11,347 bases of DNA from an uncultured Veillonella sp. (GTDB lineage: Bacteria > Bacillota > Negativicutes > Veillonellales > Veillonellaceae): positions 1-11,347 of the forward strand of contig CAJZEE010000068.1 in assembly GCA_915066865.1 (NCBI GenBank). Direction: 5' to 3'. The notes under the pieces are model-generated. The model was not told the DNA's origin, made no database searches, and saw only the letters and a list, made by a program, of their open reading frames with translations. The translations under genes and the position numbers were made by a program. This document shows positions 11,316-11,347 of this stretch, in pieces; the first letter of the stretch is position 1; the number at the start of each line of letters is the position of its first letter.

Positions 11316-11347
11316 AAAAAATGCAATAAAAGTTGTAATTTTCTACC

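Noticed and set aside
11313..11345. Inverted repeat TAGAAAA...TTTTCTA after the PemK-like gene
   Set aside because: AT-only short stem with a 19-base loop at the window edge; it could be a weak terminator or half an attachment site but cannot be supported.
1..11347. tRNA, rRNA or insertion sequence
   Set aside because: No tRNA-like cloverleaf, transposase or terminal inverted repeats were seen on either strand.

Overview
The window is the early (lysogeny, replication and recombination) half of a temperate phage or prophage from a low-GC bacterium. Two divergent transcription units meet at an immunity switch near 9216-9376. The DNA is AT-rich, genes are tightly packed with short overlaps, and Shine-Dalgarno sequences are strong (AGGAGG and close variants). 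With the RecT/YqaJ/DUF4373-type initiator set, this points to Bacillota. A Negativicutes host such as Veillonella would fit, but that is a guess from gene style. No integrase, terminase or structural gene is visible, so the window is an internal segment.

Right arm (plus strand, 9377-11315), the lysogeny operon: an XRE-family CI-like repressor without a self-cleavage domain (9377-9763); a very short ImmA/IrrE-like metallopeptidase overlapping it by 4 nt (9760-9972); a protein with N- and C-terminal zinc ribbons (9989-10558); and an unusual long PemK/MazF-like protein (10572-11315) whose toxin fold appears split by a helical insert and lacks the usual catalytic arginine.

Switch (9216-9376): two interleaved back-to-back promoters. 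The leftward one is TTGCAA-17-TATAAT and the rightward one TTCACA-17-TAAAAT. They share a 17-bp operator that is exactly the leftward promoter spacer. Three more operator copies lie in the region, and a fifth sits just after the cro-like gene at 8990-9006.

Left arm (minus strand, 9215 down to 1), the early lytic operon: a Cro-like protein (GTG start); a run of small uncharacterised genes, including a 26-aa hydrophobic peptide, a 38-aa membrane protein, a 61-aa zinc-ribbon protein and an 82-aa gene whose only well-placed start is ATA; two linker-rich proteins (177 and 115 aa); a PcfJ-like protein; a YqaJ-type exonuclease; a 51-aa protein; RecT; a small HTH protein; a DUF4373/DnaD-like replication initiator; a DnaC-like helicase loader; a 78-aa protein; a RusA-like resolvase; and two phage proteins of unknown function, the last cut by the window edge.

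The genes fit one plan. The initiator binds an origin that probably lies inside its own gene (repeats at 2207-2603 beside a pyrimidine/purine tract at 2267-2289). The DnaC-like loader brings in the host helicase. YqaJ exonuclease and RecT carry out single-strand annealing recombination, and RusA resolves junctions. Four proteins of this arm (initiator, RecT, the 115-aa protein and the PcfJ-like protein) carry a similar short acidic-hydrophobic peptide of the form D-I-D-I-N-D/E-L-F, three of them at the C-terminus. This suggests a shared docking partner and is the most interesting unexplained signal here.
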